From Betaproteobacteria bacterium (GTDB lineage: Bacteria > Pseudomonadota > Gammaproteobacteria > Burkholderiales > Rhodocyclaceae), in NCBI GenBank assembly GCA_028065725.1, contig JAPTVL010000268.1:224418-288417 (forward strand): a DNA stretch of 64,000 nucleotides. Reading direction: 5' to 3'. Shown piece after piece: positions 1-8,403 of this stretch (within the stretch, counting starts at the first letter, position 1; each line of letters opens with the position of its first letter). The notes beneath the pieces are model-generated. The model made no database searches. It had not been told where the DNA came from and was given only the letters and a program-made list of their open reading frames with translations. The position numbers were made by a program, and so were the translations under genes.

Positions 1-691
1 ATAGCGATCTATAGATACTACCGGCCACGCGAACAGCGGCCTCCCCTTCTGGTCTCTCGATCCGAACTTCATTGAACCTCGACCGTAACGGACCCGACAG
101 CAGGTGACTATCGTTTCCGGACGCGCACCAGATCACCTGGCTGGCATCCAATGCGACCGGTATTGCTTCATCACGAAATGTCCGACTGGTTTCAGGTTCC
201 AACAGCGCCAGTAATGAAGGTATCACCGGTGCATTGCCATTTCCAGCCGCCTTATCGATCTCATCCAGCATGACCACGGGATTCATGACATGGCTGTCCG
301 ACAGCAGGCCATACAGAGCCCCTGCTCGGCCCGTGCTCCAGCTCAATGAGAGACCGAAAAGCTCCGACCCCATACTTAACGTTGCGATATCAAAACGTCG
401 AAACGGAACGTGGAGGGATTTCGCCAGAGTCTGGAGGAAGGCCGTCTTTCCCACTCCAGGCGGACCCCACACTAATAGGGGACTCATTCGGAACCATCCG
501 TCAGGCGTCATCCACGCTAACGCAGCAGCGCGCTCGACTTCGTCAATAGCCTCCTCCGCATTCGGGAAATCACGTCGTAGACACTCAATTTCTTCTTTGG
601 ATGGTGCCTTTGCAAGTCCGCGCCGATTTCCTAGCTTTAACAGTTCGCGGATGAACGACAGCAACAACGCGTATTGCTGCCGTTCATCAAT
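1..691 (-). CDS. AAA+ ATPase, Lon-like, partial (runs off the left edge)
   Basis: Read on the minus strand, this frame gives an AAA+ ATPase core: Walker A GPPGVGKT (about 447-470), Walker B VVMLDEIDK (about 252-280), and a following sensor region ending in an arginine-rich SGPLRSRF stretch near 80-105. The layout resembles Lon-like AAA+ proteins of unknown function. The C-terminal end lies beyond base 1. The start is uncertain: a UGA at 692-694 interrupts the frame, and upstream of it a 35-codon in-frame stretch begins with ATG at 799. Either translation starts downstream of the stop (the first ATG is at 511, with TTG codons further up), or the gene is broken. A palindrome at 651-687 lies inside the N-terminal coding part. 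GC is lower than in the catabolic genes. Confidence 0.6.
   Translation of the reverse strand, partial: MDERQQYALLLSFIRELLKLGNRRGLAKAPSKEEIECLRRDFPNAEEAIDEVERAAALAWMTPDGWFRMSPLLVWGPPGVGKTAFLQTLAKSLHVPFRRFDIATLSMGSELFGLSLSWSTGRAGALYGLLSDSHVMNPVVMLDEIDKAAGNGNAPVIPSLLALLEPETSRTFRDEAIPVALDASQVIWCASGNDSHLLSGPLRSRFNEVRIERPEGEAAVRVAGSIYRSL
651..687. repeat. REP-like palindrome inside the AAA+ gene
   Basis: Arms of 14 bp (651-664 and 674-687, 13 of 14 pairs) flank a 9-base loop. The central 27 bp match the palindrome at 3277-3303 at about 25 positions, so this is a repeated unit rather than a chance hairpin. It encodes the peptide ERQQYALLL. Confidence 0.65.
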
Positions 692-859
692 TCACCGCCA
701 AAGAGATTCTGGGTGACAAATCCTAGCGGCAGCTTCTCGGAAATCGCTACTCACCCAATGTGCCCTTTGCAGAATTTTCTGGAGACAGAAAGCGGACATT
801 CACCTCTGTAGCTCACCCGTACACATCAGAACAGAGGTGCAGCATGAGCCACCGCTCTC

Positions 860-1786
860 TCAATTCTTCAGCTTCGTTGGGCCAGGGCCAAGTACGGCCT
901 CGATTCTGGATGACAACCTGATTGCCAAATCTGTTGGTGAGTCCCAATCAATACAGTTGAACTGCCTGATGTCGAAGTGCAGGTCGCCCATATCGGATTT
1001 TCGGCAAGTCCAAAATACCGGGATACTTCTTCCTAGCGCGTACCCAGCCTCGAAATAAACGCCGCCTCTATGTCCAGAGAAATCCGCGACAATGAATCTT
1101 GACGCATTGATCTGGCGAACAATTTCATCATCGATTCGATTTACGTGCTCATGCCTGTCAATACGCAGGGGGTTATAGCCAGCACTGAATACACCGGCCT
1201 GAAGTCCATGCTCATAGGCATCCACTAAGCTGTCATCAAACCACATTGCAATGAACCCTTGGTCTGAAACATTTTGATGACTCCGTAGCTCATCAAGCTT
1301 CATGTAACCCATAGGCAAAATCTCACAAACGCCACCCATAGCTACGAAATCCATGAAGCCGTGTTCTTTCAAGATTTTGACCAGAAAGGCAACGTCGTTC
1401 GGGTTTGACGAATAAGTTGCAGATAGAAATCTAGGCTCGTTAATGTTGAAATTTGCACCAAGCCCACCAAGGCCGCGTTCTGCCTCCTGTAGCAGTGCAA
1501 AGGCGCGCTCAGCTACCGGGGGTGCCGCCCGTTGAAGCACGTTTTCCAATACGGTGGTTGTGATCATTGGCACAGAGCCAGAATTGTTTTGATCACGCAC
1601 CCAACCCGAAAGAATTGCCCGCTTAGATTCGCCTATACCTCTTCTTAGAACGCTACCGGCAGTGCCGGAAAGCTTGAACTCACCACACCTAGGGCAATTC
1701 TGGTGAATGCCATCAAAACTAACCGGAAAGCTCTTTGCTTGCTCCTTGGTGCAGACCTCGCAAGCATCCGTGTCTGAGGGATTCAT
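860..1786 (-). CDS. zinc-ribbon / nucleoside 2-deoxyribosyltransferase-like protein
   Basis: This 308-residue protein has an N-terminal zinc-ribbon-like pair CxxC (Cys9, Cys12) and CPRC (Cys31, Cys34). Its C-terminal domain resembles the nucleoside 2-deoxyribosyltransferase/TIR-like fold: FIAMWFDDSL, then a charged helix, IVADFSGHRGGVYFEAGYALG and a final strand-rich part. The glutamate in VYFEAGYA is the usual catalytic candidate in that fold, which cleaves N-glycosidic bonds in nucleosides or NAD. ATG at 1786 has a good AGGAG site upstream. The middle region (about 60-170) is not recognised. Its place next to an insertion sequence and an AAA+ gene in a lower-GC segment suggests an accessory, possibly defence, role; that is inference. 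Confidence 0.7.
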   Translation of the reverse strand: MNPSDTDACEVCTKEQAKSFPVSFDGIHQNCPRCGEFKLSGTAGSVLRRGIGESKRAILSGWVRDQNNSGSVPMITTTVLENVLQRAAPPVAERAFALLQEAERGLGGLGANFNINEPRFLSATYSSNPNDVAFLVKILKEHGFMDFVAMGGVCEILPMGYMKLDELRSHQNVSDQGFIAMWFDDSLVDAYEHGLQAGVFSAGYNPLRIDRHEHVNRIDDEIVRQINASRFIVADFSGHRGGVYFEAGYALGRSIPVFWTCRKSDMGDLHFDIRQFNCIDWDSPTDLAIRLSSRIEAVLGPGPTKLKN

Positions 1787-1845
1787 GATTAATCTCCTGA
1801 CTTGAAGAACAACATCGAAAGGGTCGCGTTTTCTTTATATCAGCA

Positions 1846-3176
1846 CACATCTGTCCGGTAGTTTTGTGAGTCATCTGATGGAAACCTAGTAATGGCGCGA
1901 GTTTTGACGTGATCCGAGATTCCGACGATTTGAAATCGCGAGCTGTATTTTCGCCCTATCTTTGCCAGCTTTCCTGGCAAATGAGGCAGCGTCATGAATC
2001 GTGGCCGCTCGGTGTTCGCGCAATTGCTGGACTTCATCCCCTTCAGTCATTTCGAGCATCTCGTCGATCGATATGCCGCCAATCATGGCATTCAGCACTT
2101 TACGGCCTGGACTCACTTTCTCTGCATCGCGTATTCCCAACTGACCCGTCGGGAGGGTTTGCGCGATCTGGTGGCCTGTCTCAATTCTCAACGCGCCAAG
2201 CTCTACCACATTGGGATTCGCGGCAAGATATCCCGCTCCACTTTGGCCGACGCCAACGAGCGACGCGATTGGCGATTGTTCGAAGCACTCGGTCATCGAC
2301 TGATTTCGACTGCGGTCGAAATCCATCAGGGCGACGACATTGGATTGGGAATCAAGGAGCCCCTCTATGCCATGGACTCCACCACCATCGACCTGTGTCT
2401 GAGTTTGTTTCCCTGGGCAGACTTCCGCTCCACCAAAGCGGCCGTCAAGGCCCACACGATTGTCGATCTGCGTGGCTCCATTCCTGTTTTCGTCTATATC
2501 ACCACCGGCAAGGTGCACGACGTAAAGATCCTCGACATGATTCAGTGGCCTGCGGGAGCCATCGTGGTCGTCGACCGCGGTTATCTCGATTTCACCAGGC
2601 TGCAGGCACTGCATCAACGACATGTCTCCTTCGTTATCCGGGCCAAGGACAATATGCGTTACACCCGGGTCGCCTGGCGCGAGGTCGACAAATCGACTGG
2701 CTTGCGCAGCGACCAGAGCGTCCTGCTGGCCACGCCCAAGTCAAAGCTTGCCTATCCCGATCGCCTGCGTCGCGTCTCCTACCGAGACCCAGAAACCAAC
2801 AAGTTCCTTGTGTTCCTGACCAACCGCTTCGATCTGCCGGCGCTGACCATTGCCGAGATTTACCGCAACCGGTGGGCGGTCGAGACCTTTTTCAAATGGA
2901 TCAAGCAAAACCTGTCGATCAAACATTTTTTCGGCAACTCCATCAATGCCGTCAAGTCGCAGATTTGGATCGCCGTCTGCACCTATCTCATTGTCATCAT
3001 CGCACGCAAGCGCCTGAATCTGCCGGCATCTCCACAACTCCTGCTCAACATTTTCGAGGTCAATATGTTTGAAAAAATACAACTGGATAAGCTGGTTTTC
3101 GATGCTGTATCACACTTTTCAGACAACCCCGCCGATAACCAAATGATTTTGCTGTGAAATCGCCCGGACAGATGTG
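1846..3176 (+). mobile_element. IS4-family insertion sequence
   Basis: Terminal inverted repeats CACATCTGTCCGG (1846-1858) and its complement (3164-3176) match perfectly over 13 bp and partly over about 20. They enclose one transposase gene and little else, giving an element of about 1.33 kb. I could not find a convincing target-site duplication in the flanks, so the exact ends are approximate or the copy is old. Confidence 0.85.
1994..3157 (+). CDS. IS4-family transposase
   Basis: A complete 387-residue DDE transposase. Visible catalytic residues are Asp128 in YAMDSTT, Asp194 in VVDRGYLDF and Glu297 in the signature Y-(2)-R-(3)-E-(6)-K (Tyr290, Arg293, Glu297, Lys304), which is diagnostic of the IS4 family. 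The N-terminus (FIPFSHFEHLVDRY) is the typical DUF4372-like region of one IS4 subgroup. The frame is intact, so the element could still be active. It lies about 150 bp inside the left repeat and ends 7 bp before the right repeat. Confidence 0.93.
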   Translation: MNRGRSVFAQLLDFIPFSHFEHLVDRYAANHGIQHFTAWTHFLCIAYSQLTRREGLRDLVACLNSQRAKLYHIGIRGKISRSTLADANERRDWRLFEALGHRLISTAVEIHQGDDIGLGIKEPLYAMDSTTIDLCLSLFPWADFRSTKAAVKAHTIVDLRGSIPVFVYITTGKVHDVKILDMIQWPAGAIVVVDRGYLDFTRLQALHQRHVSFVIRAKDNMRYTRVAWREVDKSTGLRSDQSVLLATPKSKLAYPDRLRRVSYRDPETNKFLVFLTNRFDLPALTIAEIYRNRWAVETFFKWIKQNLSIKHFFGNSINAVKSQIWIAVCTYLIVIIARKRLNLPASPQLLLNIFEVNMFEKIQLDKLVFDAVSHFSDNPADNQMILL

Positions 3177-3276
3177 CCGAAACATATGAATTTCCCACGG
3201 CGCACTTGAACGCGTCTAACGCCGGATGCGGCAACCGGAGTTGCGACTGCACACTCATGTAACTGTACAAACGGAG

Positions 3277-3303
3277 CGGCAGCAATACGCATTGTTGCTG
3301 CCG
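3277..3303. repeat. REP-like palindrome, second copy
   Basis: CGGCAGCAA and TTGCTGCCG form a perfect 9-bp stem around a 9-base loop. The whole unit is nearly identical to the centre of the palindrome at 651-687. Confidence 0.65.
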
Positions 3304-3344
3304 TTCAAGCAGCAGGCATCCAATGACCGCAAAGGCCGAACAAC

Positions 3345-3368
3345 CGCCGTATCACCAGCGCTGACTTT
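3345..3368 (-). repeat. 24-bp dispersed motif, copy 1
   Basis: On the minus strand this matches the consensus AGTCGGCGCTGGCGNCACGG with two changes. It lies between genes, about 40 bp from the palindrome at 3277. Confidence 0.6.
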
Positions 3369-3454
3369 CAGTAAAAACAACGGCTCAACCCACAAATCAG
3401 CGGCAAGGCTTCAAGCATCGTCCTCCGCACCAACGCGCGGCCATCACCCGATCG

Positions 3455-6400
3455 CTACGCTGCAAGCGGCGTCCTGGCTTCCTTCCTGTCGAACGCCGCC
3501 ATGAGCTCGTCGCGCTTTGCCATGGCCGCCACCACCGAGCGTTCCTTCACCGGCCCGTAGCCGCGTATCGATTCCGGCACGCGCGCCAGCGCCACCGCCG
3601 CGTCGTGGTTGGTGGCGTCGAGGTGGTCGAGGATGTGCTTGACGCTTGCTTCGTACTCGGCGACCAGTTCGCGCTCCTGTACCCGCTCGGCGCTGCGGCC
3701 GAAGGGGTTCAGGGCCGTGCCGCGCAGGAACTTGAATTTCGCCAGCAGCTTCATCGCCGTCAGCATCCAGGGCCCGAAGCGCTGCTTCTTCGGTTCCTCG
3801 CCCGGTGCGGCGCCGCGGCGCCAGGGCAGGGTGAGGTGGAATTCGAGGTGGTAGTCGCCCTCGAAGCTGGCGGCGAGTTCGGCGGCGAATTCCGGCGCGG
3901 TATAGAGGCGCGCCACTTCGTACTCGTCCTTGCAGGCCAGCAGCTTGAAGTAGCTGCGGGCCACGGCCTCGGTGAGCGCCGCATCGCCAGGAATGACTTT
4001 CGCTTCGGCGGCGCGCACGCGGTCGACGAGTTGCAGGTAGCGCTGCGCGTAGGCCTCGTCCTGGTAGTCCGCGAGGTAGCGGCGGCGGCGGGCGATGATT
4101 TCGTCCAGGCTGGTGGCGATCGCCTCCGGCTTGGGCGATCCGTCGTCGGCGAGCAGCGCCGCCACGCCGGCCGGGTCGTGGGCGGCGCGGCGGCCCCATT
4201 GGAAGGCGCGCCGGTTGTCCTCGACGGCGGCGCCGTTAAGCTCGATGGCGCGCAGGATGGCTTCCAGCGACAGGGGCACCCGGCCGCGCTGGAAGGCGTG
4301 GCCGAGCATGAAGATGTTGGTGGCGATGGAATGGCCCATCAGGCGCGTGGCCAGGCGCGTGGCGTCGATGAACTCCGCGGCGTCGCGGCCGACGGTGTCG
4401 ACCACCACCTGCTCCATGGCGCCGGCCGGGAATTCGCGGTCCGGATTGCGCAGGAATTCGCCGGTGATGGTGTGGCCGGTATTGACGATGGCTCGCGTGG
4501 CGTTCGCCGCGGCCTTGGACAGGGCGTCCTCGGTGACGGTGACGACGATGTCGCAGCCGAGGATCAGCTTCGCTTCGCCGGTGGCGATGCGCGCCGAATG
4601 CAGTTGTTCCTGCCGCTCGGCGAGGCGCACGTGCGACATCACAGCGCCGCCCTTCTGCGCCAGGCCGGTCATGTCGAGCACGGTGACGCCCTTGCCTTCG
4701 AGGTGGGCGGCCATGCCGAGCAGGGCGCCGATGGTGACCACGCCGGTGCCGCCGACGCCGGCGATGAGGATGCCGTAGGGATGGTCCAGGCTCTGCGGCG
4801 GCGGATCGGGCAGGTCGGCGAAACCTTGCTCGCCGGTGGCCAGCGCCTTGCCGCGGCGCACGCTGCCGCCATGCACGGTGACCATGCTCGGGCAGAAGCC
4901 GTCGAGGCAGGAGAAGTCCTTGTTGCAGGCGAACTGGTCGGTGGCGCGCTTGCGGCCGAATTCGGTTTCCACCGGCACCACGGCGAGGCAGTTGGACTTC
5001 ACGGCGCAGTCGCCGCAGCCTTCGCAGACGGCGGTGTTGATGAACACGCGCATCGCCGGGTCCTTGAAGGTGCCGCGCTTGCGACGGCGGCGCTTCTCGG
5101 CGGCGCAGGTCTGGTCGTAGACGAGGGCGCTGACGCCTTTGGTTTCGCGCAGTTCGCGCTGGGTGGCTTCGAGTGTGTCGCGATGGCGGATCTCGACGCC
5201 GGGGGCGAAGTCGCTGATGCTCTTGTACTTGTCCGGTTCGTCGCTCATGACGATGATGCGCGCCACATCCTCGGCGGCAAGCTGGCGCGTGAGCTGGGGC
5301 ACGGTGAGGATGCCGTCGATGGCCTGCCCGCCGGTCATCGCCACGGCGTCATTGAACAGCAGCTTGTAGGTGATGTTGACCTTGGCGGCGACGGCGGCGC
5401 GGATCGCCAGCAGGCCGGAGTGGAAGTAAGTGCCGTCGCCCATGTTGGCGAACACGTGCTGCGTGCCGCTGTGGCCGGCAACGCCCAGCCAGGTGGCGCC
5501 TTCGCCGCCCATGTGGGAGATGGTCAGGGTGTTGCGCCCCATCGTCACCGCCATCAGGTGGCAGCCGACGCCGCCCAGCGCGCAACTGCCTGCGGGCACC
5601 TTGGTCGACTGGTTGTGTGGGCAGCCGGGACAGAACCAGGGTGTGCGCATCAGCGTCACCCGGGGCTTGGCCAGCGCCCGCGCCTTGCCGTCGAGGAAGG
5701 CGATGTAGTCGGTGATGCGCGGCGAGGTATGGAAGCGGCCGATGCGCGCGGCGATGGCGCGGGCGACGATGGCCGGCGTCAGCTCGGCGGTGGGCGGCAG
5801 CAGCCAGTGGTGTTCGGGCACCGGCCATTCGCCGGTTTCGTCGTACTTGCCGACGATGCGCGGGCGCACGTCTCTGCCGTTTTCGTCCGTCCAGTTGTAG
5901 AGCATTTCCTTGAGCTGGTACTCGATGATCTGGCGCTTTTCCTCGACCACCAGAATTTCTTCCAGGCCTTCGGCGAATTGGCGCACCGAGTCGGCCTCCA
6001 GCGGCCAGGGCATGCCGACCTTGAACAGGCGCAGGCCGATTTCGGCGGCGTAGTTCCCGTCGATGCCGAGGTCGTCGAGCGCCTGGCGCACGTCCATGTA
6101 GGCCTTGCCGCAGGCGATGATGCCCAGCCGCGGGCGCGGGCTGTCGTAGATCAGGCGGTTCAGCCGGTTGGCGCGCGCGTAGGCGATTGCGGCATAGACC
6201 TTGTACTGCTGCAGGCGCAGTTCCTGCGCCAGTTGCGGATCGGGCCAGCGCAGATGCACGCCGTCGGGCGGCAGCGGGAAATCCGCAGGGATGCGGAAGT
6301 CGTAGCCCTCGGGCTCGATATCCACCACGGCCGAGCTCTCCGCCGTGTCCGAGGTCAGCTTCATCGCCACCCAGCAGCCGGAATAGCGCGACATGGCCCA

Positions 6401-6958
6401 GCCGTGCAGGCCGTAGTCGAGGTATTCCTGCAGGTTGGAGGGCGCCAGCACCGGGATGCCGCAGGCCGAGAAGATGTGCTCGCTCTGGTGGGCGACGGCC
6501 GAGGAGCGCGCCGAGGGATCGTCGCCGGCGATCAGCAGCACGCCGCCGTGTTTCGAGGTGCCGGCGTGGTTGGCATGGCGGAAGACGTCGCCACTGCGGT
6601 CCACGCCCGGGCCCTTGCCGTACCACATGGCAAAGATGCCATCGAACTTCGGCTCGGGAAACAGGTGCAGTTGCTGCGTGCCCCAGATCGCTGTGGCGGC
6701 GATGTCCTCGTTGAGACCGGGCTGGAAGCGGATGTCGTGCTGCTTGAGGAAGGGCTCCGCGGCATGCAGCGCGGTGTCGAGGCCGCCCAGCGGCGAACCG
6801 CGATAGCCGGAGATGTAGCCGGCAGTGTGCAGGCCGGCCTTGCGGTCGAGGGCATGCTGCAGCATCGGCAGGCGCGCCAGCGCCTGCGTGCCGGTGACGA
6901 AGACGCGGCCGCGTTCCAGCCGGTACTTGTCTTCGAGTGAAACGTTTGCCAGGTCCAT
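3455..6958 (-). CDS. indolepyruvate:ferredoxin oxidoreductase, fused alpha-beta type
   Basis: About 1,167 residues, the normal size of the fused proteobacterial enzyme. It decarboxylates an aryl-2-oxoacid to the acyl-CoA with thiamine diphosphate and an iron-sulfur acceptor. Visible parts in order are an N-terminal pyruvate-oxidoreductase-like domain (GYRGSPLGGLD), CPGCPHN and the TPP-binding GDGTYFHSG segment, a cysteine-rich ferredoxin-like stretch (CEGCGDCAVKSNC and further cysteines), then the gamma-type domain with GVGGTGVVT. I chose ATG 6958 because AAGGGA lies 6 bases upstream; an earlier ATG at 7012 has no such site. It is the last gene of the auxin-degradation block and would turn indolepyruvate into indoleacetyl-CoA. 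The substrate is inferred from context. Confidence 0.9.
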   Translation of the reverse strand: MDLANVSLEDKYRLERGRVFVTGTQALARLPMLQHALDRKAGLHTAGYISGYRGSPLGGLDTALHAAEPFLKQHDIRFQPGLNEDIAATAIWGTQQLHLFPEPKFDGIFAMWYGKGPGVDRSGDVFRHANHAGTSKHGGVLLIAGDDPSARSSAVAHQSEHIFSACGIPVLAPSNLQEYLDYGLHGWAMSRYSGCWVAMKLTSDTAESSAVVDIEPEGYDFRIPADFPLPPDGVHLRWPDPQLAQELRLQQYKVYAAIAYARANRLNRLIYDSPRPRLGIIACGKAYMDVRQALDDLGIDGNYAAEIGLRLFKVGMPWPLEADSVRQFAEGLEEILVVEEKRQIIEYQLKEMLYNWTDENGRDVRPRIVGKYDETGEWPVPEHHWLLPPTAELTPAIVARAIAARIGRFHTSPRITDYIAFLDGKARALAKPRVTLMRTPWFCPGCPHNQSTKVPAGSCALGGVGCHLMAVTMGRNTLTISHMGGEGATWLGVAGHSGTQHVFANMGDGTYFHSGLLAIRAAVAAKVNITYKLLFNDAVAMTGGQAIDGILTVPQLTRQLAAEDVARIIVMSDEPDKYKSISDFAPGVEIRHRDTLEATQRELRETKGVSALVYDQTCAAEKRRRRKRGTFKDPAMRVFINTAVCEGCGDCAVKSNCLAVVPVETEFGRKRATDQFACNKDFSCLDGFCPSMVTVHGGSVRRGKALATGEQGFADLPDPPPQSLDHPYGILIAGVGGTGVVTIGALLGMAAHLEGKGVTVLDMTGLAQKGGAVMSHVRLAERQEQLHSARIATGEAKLILGCDIVVTVTEDALSKAAANATRAIVNTGHTITGEFLRNPDREFPAGAMEQVVVDTVGRDAAEFIDATRLATRLMGHSIATNIFMLGHAFQRGRVPLSLEAILRAIELNGAAVEDNRRAFQWGRRAAHDPAGVAALLADDGSPKPEAIATSLDEIIARRRRYLADYQDEAYAQRYLQLVDRVRAAEAKVIPGDAALTEAVARSYFKLLACKDEYEVARLYTAPEFAAELAASFEGDYHLEFHLTLPWRRGAAPGEEPKKQRFGPWMLTAMKLLAKFKFLRGTALNPFGRSAERVQERELVAEYEASVKHILDHLDATNHDAAVALARVPESIRGYGPVKERSVVAAMAKRDELMAAFDRKEARTPLAA

Positions 6959-7162
6959 CCGCATTCCCTTTTGTGCTGACCGGCACGATGAACACATCGT
7001 GCCGTCCGTCACAGGTGCGATCCGTCAAGGATCGCAACGCTCATCATCCTGCGTTATGGCGGGATGGTCGGGAGTTGTGCGCAGTGATGCACCACCACAT
7101 TCTGTAGCGGGTGGAGATGCGATGGGAGGGAGTCATGGCGTGACTGTGAGGGCGCTGGAGGC

Positions 7163-7188
7163 GCCGGCCGGATTCAGCACCGGCCGGC
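7163..7188. terminator. stem-loop after the binding-protein gene
   Basis: A perfect 9-bp stem, GCCGGCCGG with CCGGCCGGC, encloses an 8-base loop just downstream of the minus-strand gene that ends at 7204. There is no run of U, so it may stabilise or attenuate the transcript rather than terminate it. Confidence 0.4.
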
Positions 7189-7203
7189 ACGCGATCGCTG
7201 GGA

Positions 7204-8355
7204 TCAGTCCTTGGCGCGGGTGAACTTGCCGTCCTTGACGGTGATCAGCACCTGGCCGCGCAGGTCGTAGCCGGAATGATCCTTGGCCGACATGTTGATG
7301 ACGCCTTGCGAAGCCTTCATCTCCCTGGTGTCTTCCAGCGCATCGCGCAGCGCGTTGCGGAACTCCTGCGTGCCCGGCTTGCCTTTCTTGGCGGCGAGCG
7401 GAATGGCGCGAACCAGCAGCAGGCCGGCGTCATAGGTGCCGGCGGCGAAGATCGGCGGCTTGGAGTTGAACTGCTTCTCGTAGCCGTGGATCAGGTCCAG
7501 CGTTACGCTCTTCGAGGTGACGCCGTCGGGAATCTCGTCGGGTACGACCAGCAAGGGGCCCATGATCAGCGCGCCCTCGACCTTCTTGCCGCCGATCTGC
7601 AGGAAGGCACCCGAGGCGGCGCCGTGGGTCTGGAAAATCGGTCCCTTGAAGCCGGACTCGACGAGTTGCGAGTGCGGCATGGCGGCGTCGGCGCCGACCC
7701 CGGCCACCATCATGGCGTCGGGCTTGGCGGCGACCATCTTCAGGGCCTGGGCCAGCGCGGTGGTGTCCTTGGCGCCGTAGCGCTCGTTGGCGACGACCTT
7801 GATCCCGGCCTTCTCGGCCATCGGGGCGAAGGTCTTGTACCAGTTCTCGCCGTAGGGATCGGCGCGGCCGATGAAGCCGACGCTCTTGACGCCGCGCTTG
7901 GTCATCGCGGCGACCAGGCCTTCGCTGATCACGTCGTCGTTGGGGTGGGTCTTGAACACCCAGCGCTTCTTGTCGTCCATCGGCAGCACCACGGCCGAGG
8001 TGCCGACCGGCGCCAGCATCGGGGTTTGTCCCTCGGCCATGAAGGCCAGCACGCCCATCGCGTTGCCCGAGCCGGAGGGGCCGATCAGGGCGTCGATCTT
8101 GCTTTCGCCGAGCAGCTTCTTGGCCAGTTGCACGCTCTGCGTCGGATCGCTGGCGTCGTCGAACACCAGGTACTCGACGCTGAGCTCGCCGATCTTGTTC
8201 GGCAGCAGGGCAACCGCGTTCTTCTGCGGGATGCCGACGAAGGGAATCGCGCCGGTCGACGAGGCGATGACGCCGATCTTGACCTGGGCGTGCACCGACA
8301 TGGATGCGGCCAGCGCCAGGCCAGAAAGCGCAAGTATGAATTTTCTGATTTGCAT
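7204..8355 (-). CDS. periplasmic ABC substrate-binding protein (branched-chain amino acid type)
   Basis: A 383-residue protein with a clear signal peptide (MQIRKFILALSGLALAASM, cleavage after SVHA near residue 23) followed by the type I periplasmic-binding fold (VKIGVIASSTGAIPFVGIPQ, then LIGPSGSGNAMG). This LivJ/HAAT family carries amino acids and, in aromatic degraders, aromatic acids. ATG 8355 has a strong GGAGGAG site. It follows the CoA-transferase gene by about 50 bp on the same strand. No permease or ATPase gene is present here. The described iaa gene clusters of Azoarcus/Aromatoleum also include a lone binding protein, so indoleacetate is a reasonable ligand; that is inference. Confidence 0.9.
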   Translation of the reverse strand: MQIRKFILALSGLALAASMSVHAQVKIGVIASSTGAIPFVGIPQKNAVALLPNKIGELSVEYLVFDDASDPTQSVQLAKKLLGESKIDALIGPSGSGNAMGVLAFMAEGQTPMLAPVGTSAVVLPMDDKKRWVFKTHPNDDVISEGLVAAMTKRGVKSVGFIGRADPYGENWYKTFAPMAEKAGIKVVANERYGAKDTTALAQALKMVAAKPDAMMVAGVGADAAMPHSQLVESGFKGPIFQTHGAASGAFLQIGGKKVEGALIMGPLLVVPDEIPDGVTSKSVTLDLIHGYEKQFNSKPPIFAAGTYDAGLLLVRAIPLAAKKGKPGTQEFRNALRDALEDTREMKASQGVINMSAKDHSGYDLRGQVLITVKDGKFTRAKD

Positions 8356-8403
8356 GGTGTCTCCTCCTTGATTGATGTTGTATGAGTCCGTCTGCCGCCT
8401 GCT

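Larger units (their letters stand above)
3177..3454. other. repeat-rich intergenic spacer
   Basis: I see no convincing gene between the insertion sequence and the oxidoreductase gene. The spacer holds a 27-bp palindrome (3277-3303) and a copy of the 24-bp dispersed motif (3345-3368). A 92-codon plus-strand frame (3226-3504) runs through these repeats and into the antisense of the next gene, and looks spurious. Confidence 0.6.

Noticed and set aside
1830..3190. Target-site duplication around the IS4 element
   Set aside because: The bases outside 1846 and 3176 show no convincing direct repeat of the 9-13 bp expected for this family.
3214..3220. GTCTAAC resembling the core of an integron attC site
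   Set aside because: No matching GTTRRRY partner lies within 57-141 bp, and no integron integrase or cassette structure is present.
3605..6940. Very long open frame (over 1,100 codons) opposite the oxidoreductase gene
   Set aside because: It is antisense to a clear, motif-rich gene. Its translation is a repetitive Ala/Gly/His/Asp-rich shadow typical of high-GC codon bias. Similar shadows at 9572-12067, 28924-31917 and 36254-39370 were dropped for the same reason.
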